Shown here: positions 62,084 through 64,000 of the stretch, one piece after another
How positions within the stretch are numbered: position 1 is the stretch's first letter
How the letters are laid out: each line of letters begins with the position of its first letter
Assembly (NCBI GenBank): GCA_902825945.1
Contig: CADECY010000002.1
Location: forward strand, 98,707-162,706
Direction of reading: 5' to 3'
Length of the DNA stretch: 64,000 nucleotides
Source of the DNA: an uncultured Acidobacteriota bacterium
GTDB taxonomy: Bacteria > Acidobacteriota > Terriglobia > Bryobacterales > Bryobacteraceae
Notes under the pieces: generated by a model
The model's input: the letters and a program-made list of their open reading frames with translations, nothing else
Database searches by the model: none
Told to the model about the DNA's origin: nothing
Made by a program: the position numbers and the translations under genes

Positions 62084-63651
62084 CGAGATTAGCGATTCTG
62101 GGAGCCTCGCCGCACGCGGCGCTCGCGGCGGCGAATTGGAAGATGACGCGTTCGGTGGAGGTCTCGGACACAGCACCAGCCGCGGTCTACTTCCCAAAGG
62201 CCGCCAGTGGCAACGCGCCTGGCCCCGACATGGGCGAGGCGGCACAGTGCTTCCACAAGTTGGCATCACCCGAGGTACGCCGTGCCATCGTGGTGTCGAG
62301 CGCGGAGATCTACGGTGCTCATCACCACAACACGGGTCTGCTCGCCGAGACCAAGCTGATTCAAGCGTCCGGCAACCGGATCCAGAAAGCCTGGATCGAT
62401 TTCGAAGAGGCCGCGCGTGGCATCCTCGGCGACAAGCTCCTGCTGATCAGGCCCGCGCCCACCGTCACGCGCGAGGGCAAAGACTTTTACAGCCGGCTCT
62501 TCAATCAATCGGCCACGCTGGTGCTGCCGGGCTCGATCGGTATCCTCCAACTGTTGACCATCGAGGACCTGTCGGATGCGATCGGGCTAGCCGCCGGGTC
62601 GAACGCCACGGGCATTTACAACATCGCACCAGCCGGCAGCATTCCCATTGCCGAAGCGCTCGAACTTGCCCACGTGAAGCGGATCCCGTTTCCCCGTCTG
62701 ATTCGAAGCGCGGCGCGCGCGGTCGCGGGATCGGGTCCCGATCAACTCGACTACATCCGCTACAACTGGACGATCAGCGGATCCAAGGCCCAACGCGATT
62801 TCGGCTTCACGCCACGATACAACTCCGCGCAGGCGATCCAGCGCGACTCATCGAAGCAATTCGACGACTTCGGCATGGATCCGGACTACATCGCCCGGTG
62901 GGGCCGTACCGGATTTCGCGCGTTGCACAAGTACTATTGGCGCATCAACACGCGTGGGCTGGCACATATTCCGCGGCAGGGCAAGGCGGTTCTCACGGGC
63001 GTCCACCGCGGCTTCATGCCGTTCGACGCCACCATGGTCCTCGACGCGGTGGTGAAGGGAACGGGCCGCATTCCGCGTTTCCTCATTCATCCGTGCCTGA
63101 TCAAGATGCCGCCGCTCAACAACTTCATGACACGGCTCGGAGGCATGGTCGCCTGCCAGGAGAACGCGGACTGGGTGCTCGAGCGCGATGAGCTGCTCGG
63201 CATTTATCCGGAAGGCATCCGGGGCGCGTTCACCTACTATAAAGAGGCATACAAACTGCACAAATTCGGCCGCGACGAATACGTGCGCATGGCACTACGC
63301 AATCGCGCGCCGATCGTGCCGTTCGTGACCGTGGGCCACGCCGAAATCTTCCCCATCTTCGGCCGCATCGACAGCGCGGCCTTCCGCCAATGGACCGAAT
63401 GGCCGTTCTGCCCGGTCGCGCCGCCCTGGCCGCTGGCGCCCTTGCCACTACCTTCGAAATGGCACATGGAATTCCTGCCGCCTATTCATGTGGAGCAGCA
63501 GTATCCGGCGGAAGCGGCCGACGACATGAAAACGGTCCGCGCCATCAGCCGGGATATCCGCGCTTCGATGCAGGCAGCCATCGATCGCCTAGTCGAACAA
63601 CGCCCGCACCTCTTCTGGGGATCCATCTTCAAAGGGGAACTCAACCCGTGA
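62080..63651 (+). CDS. Fusion of a degenerate NAD-dependent epimerase-type SDR and a PlsC-type acyltransferase
   Basis: A 523-residue two-domain protein. Residues 1-about 260 resemble an extended SDR (VSSAEIYGAHHHNTGLLAET, GIYNIAPAGSIPIAEALELA), but the glycine motif is GASPHAALAA and the YxxxK is replaced by WIDFE, so catalysis is doubtful. Residues about 285-523 form an LPLAT domain of the MGAT-like type: VHRGFMPFDATMV (His and Asp), LGIYPEGIRGAFTYYKEAYK and RAPIVPFVTVGHAEIFPIFG. It probably transfers the finished acyl chain to a hydroxyl acceptor. The last four bases overlap the next start (GTGA). Confidence 0.8.
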   Translation: MTRLAILGASPHAALAAANWKMTRSVEVSDTAPAAVYFPKAASGNAPGPDMGEAAQCFHKLASPEVRRAIVVSSAEIYGAHHHNTGLLAETKLIQASGNRIQKAWIDFEEAARGILGDKLLLIRPAPTVTREGKDFYSRLFNQSATLVLPGSIGILQLLTIEDLSDAIGLAAGSNATGIYNIAPAGSIPIAEALELAHVKRIPFPRLIRSAARAVAGSGPDQLDYIRYNWTISGSKAQRDFGFTPRYNSAQAIQRDSSKQFDDFGMDPDYIARWGRTGFRALHKYYWRINTRGLAHIPRQGKAVLTGVHRGFMPFDATMVLDAVVKGTGRIPRFLIHPCLIKMPPLNNFMTRLGGMVACQENADWVLERDELLGIYPEGIRGAFTYYKEAYKLHKFGRDEYVRMALRNRAPIVPFVTVGHAEIFPIFGRIDSAAFRQWTEWPFCPVAPPWPLAPLPLPSKWHMEFLPPIHVEQQYPAEAADDMKTVRAISRDIRASMQAAIDRLVEQRPHLFWGSIFKGELNP

Positions 63652-64000
63652 CAGAAATCCAACACTACGACGTAGTCATTCTCGGCGCCGGCATGGCCGG
63701 GCTCTGCCTGGCGCGCCAACTCCTGCTCCACTCGAACAAGACGGTGCTCGTGCTCGAACGCCGCGATGAGATCCCGCTGAAGAGGCAAAAGGTCGGAGAG
63801 TCTTCGGTACAGGTGAGCGGCTACTACCTCGGGAAAGTGCTCGACCTGGAAGAGTACCTAGTCCACGATCAGCTCCTCAAGTACAACCTCCGCTTCCACT
63901 ACAAGAACCCCGCTTCGGAAAACACCAACTTCGAGGACTACTCGATTTCGTTCATCCGGACCTATTCGAACATCCCCACCTACCAACTCGACCGCAACAC
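63648..64000 (+). CDS. Flavin-dependent halogenase-like FAD monooxygenase family protein, N-terminal part
   Basis: Only the first about 117 codons are in the window. The FAD-binding motif is YDVVILGAGMAGLCLARQLL. RRDEIPLKRQKVGESSVQ matches the KxGES segment of flavin halogenases and related FAD monooxygenases. The tryptophan motif WxWxIP that would confirm a halogenase lies outside the window. GTG 63648 overlaps the previous stop, so the gene belongs to the same operon. Confidence 0.7.
   Translation, partial: MTEIQHYDVVILGAGMAGLCLARQLLLHSNKTVLVLERRDEIPLKRQKVGESSVQVSGYYLGKVLDLEEYLVHDQLLKYNLRFHYKNPASENTNFEDYSISFIRTYSNIPTYQLDRN

Overview
The window (64 kb, high GC) is chromosomal DNA that most resembles an Acidobacteriota genome of the Bryobacterales/Solibacter type. 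I infer this from gene content only: a very large Oar-like TonB-dependent receptor with an N-terminal carboxypeptidase-regulatory-like domain, secreted PQQ-type sugar dehydrogenases with Fn3-like repeats, a DUF4159 protein, sulfatase and FGE-sulfatase genes, many signal-peptide or Tat-type secreted proteins, and dense antisense ORFs typical of GC-rich DNA. No rRNA, integrase, transposase or CRISPR array is visible. Two tRNA genes (Gln-CTG, Leu-CAG) are present.

Layout. 0-8.6 kb: the end of an FGE-sulfatase gene, an AlbA_2/ATP-binding regulator, a TonB-dependent receptor, a thioester-reductase-like/sulfotransferase pair and a receiver-GGDEF diguanylate cyclase. 8.6-19.1 kb: ilvD, then three tandem paralogous secreted PQQ-type sugar dehydrogenases. 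Two of these share a perfect 1,460-bp 3' half, and between them lies a relic of the neighbouring thioesterase gene. 19.1-26.1 kb: thioesterase, a decayed TMEM175-like channel gene, two membrane glycosyltransferases and a large FtsX-type permease. 26.1-34 kb: tRNAs, an OsmC-family gene, and a divergent metabolic group (enolase-superfamily racemase, HpcH/HpaI aldolase, propeller protein, M20 hydrolase, sulfatase), then a rhodanese gene. 34-49.7 kb: a sigma-54 activator, amidase with small partner, a MoxR ATPase paired with a large protein of unknown function, a cytochrome c/PQQ dehydrogenase operon, and several secreted enzymes plus a class III cyclase. 49.8-64 kb: a co-oriented, tightly packed cluster with DUF1702-like proteins, a cNMP-patatin protein, ACP, a KS-alpha/KS-beta pair, an HMG-CoA-reductase homologue, an ECF-like sigma/anti-sigma pair, a CrtI-like desaturase, a degenerate SDR-acyltransferase fusion and a halogenase-like flavoprotein that runs off the edge. 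This looks like a biosynthetic gene cluster of unfamiliar composition.

The two most striking observations are two candidate selenoproteins about 7 kb apart. An OsmC-family gene and a periplasmic rhodanese gene are each interrupted by one in-frame TGA, exactly where the family has its reactive cysteine. Each TGA is followed, 21-25 nt downstream, by a small stem-loop with a G near the start of the apical loop, as expected of a bacterial SECIS. Two independent random nonsense mutations at those two codons would be a surprising coincidence.
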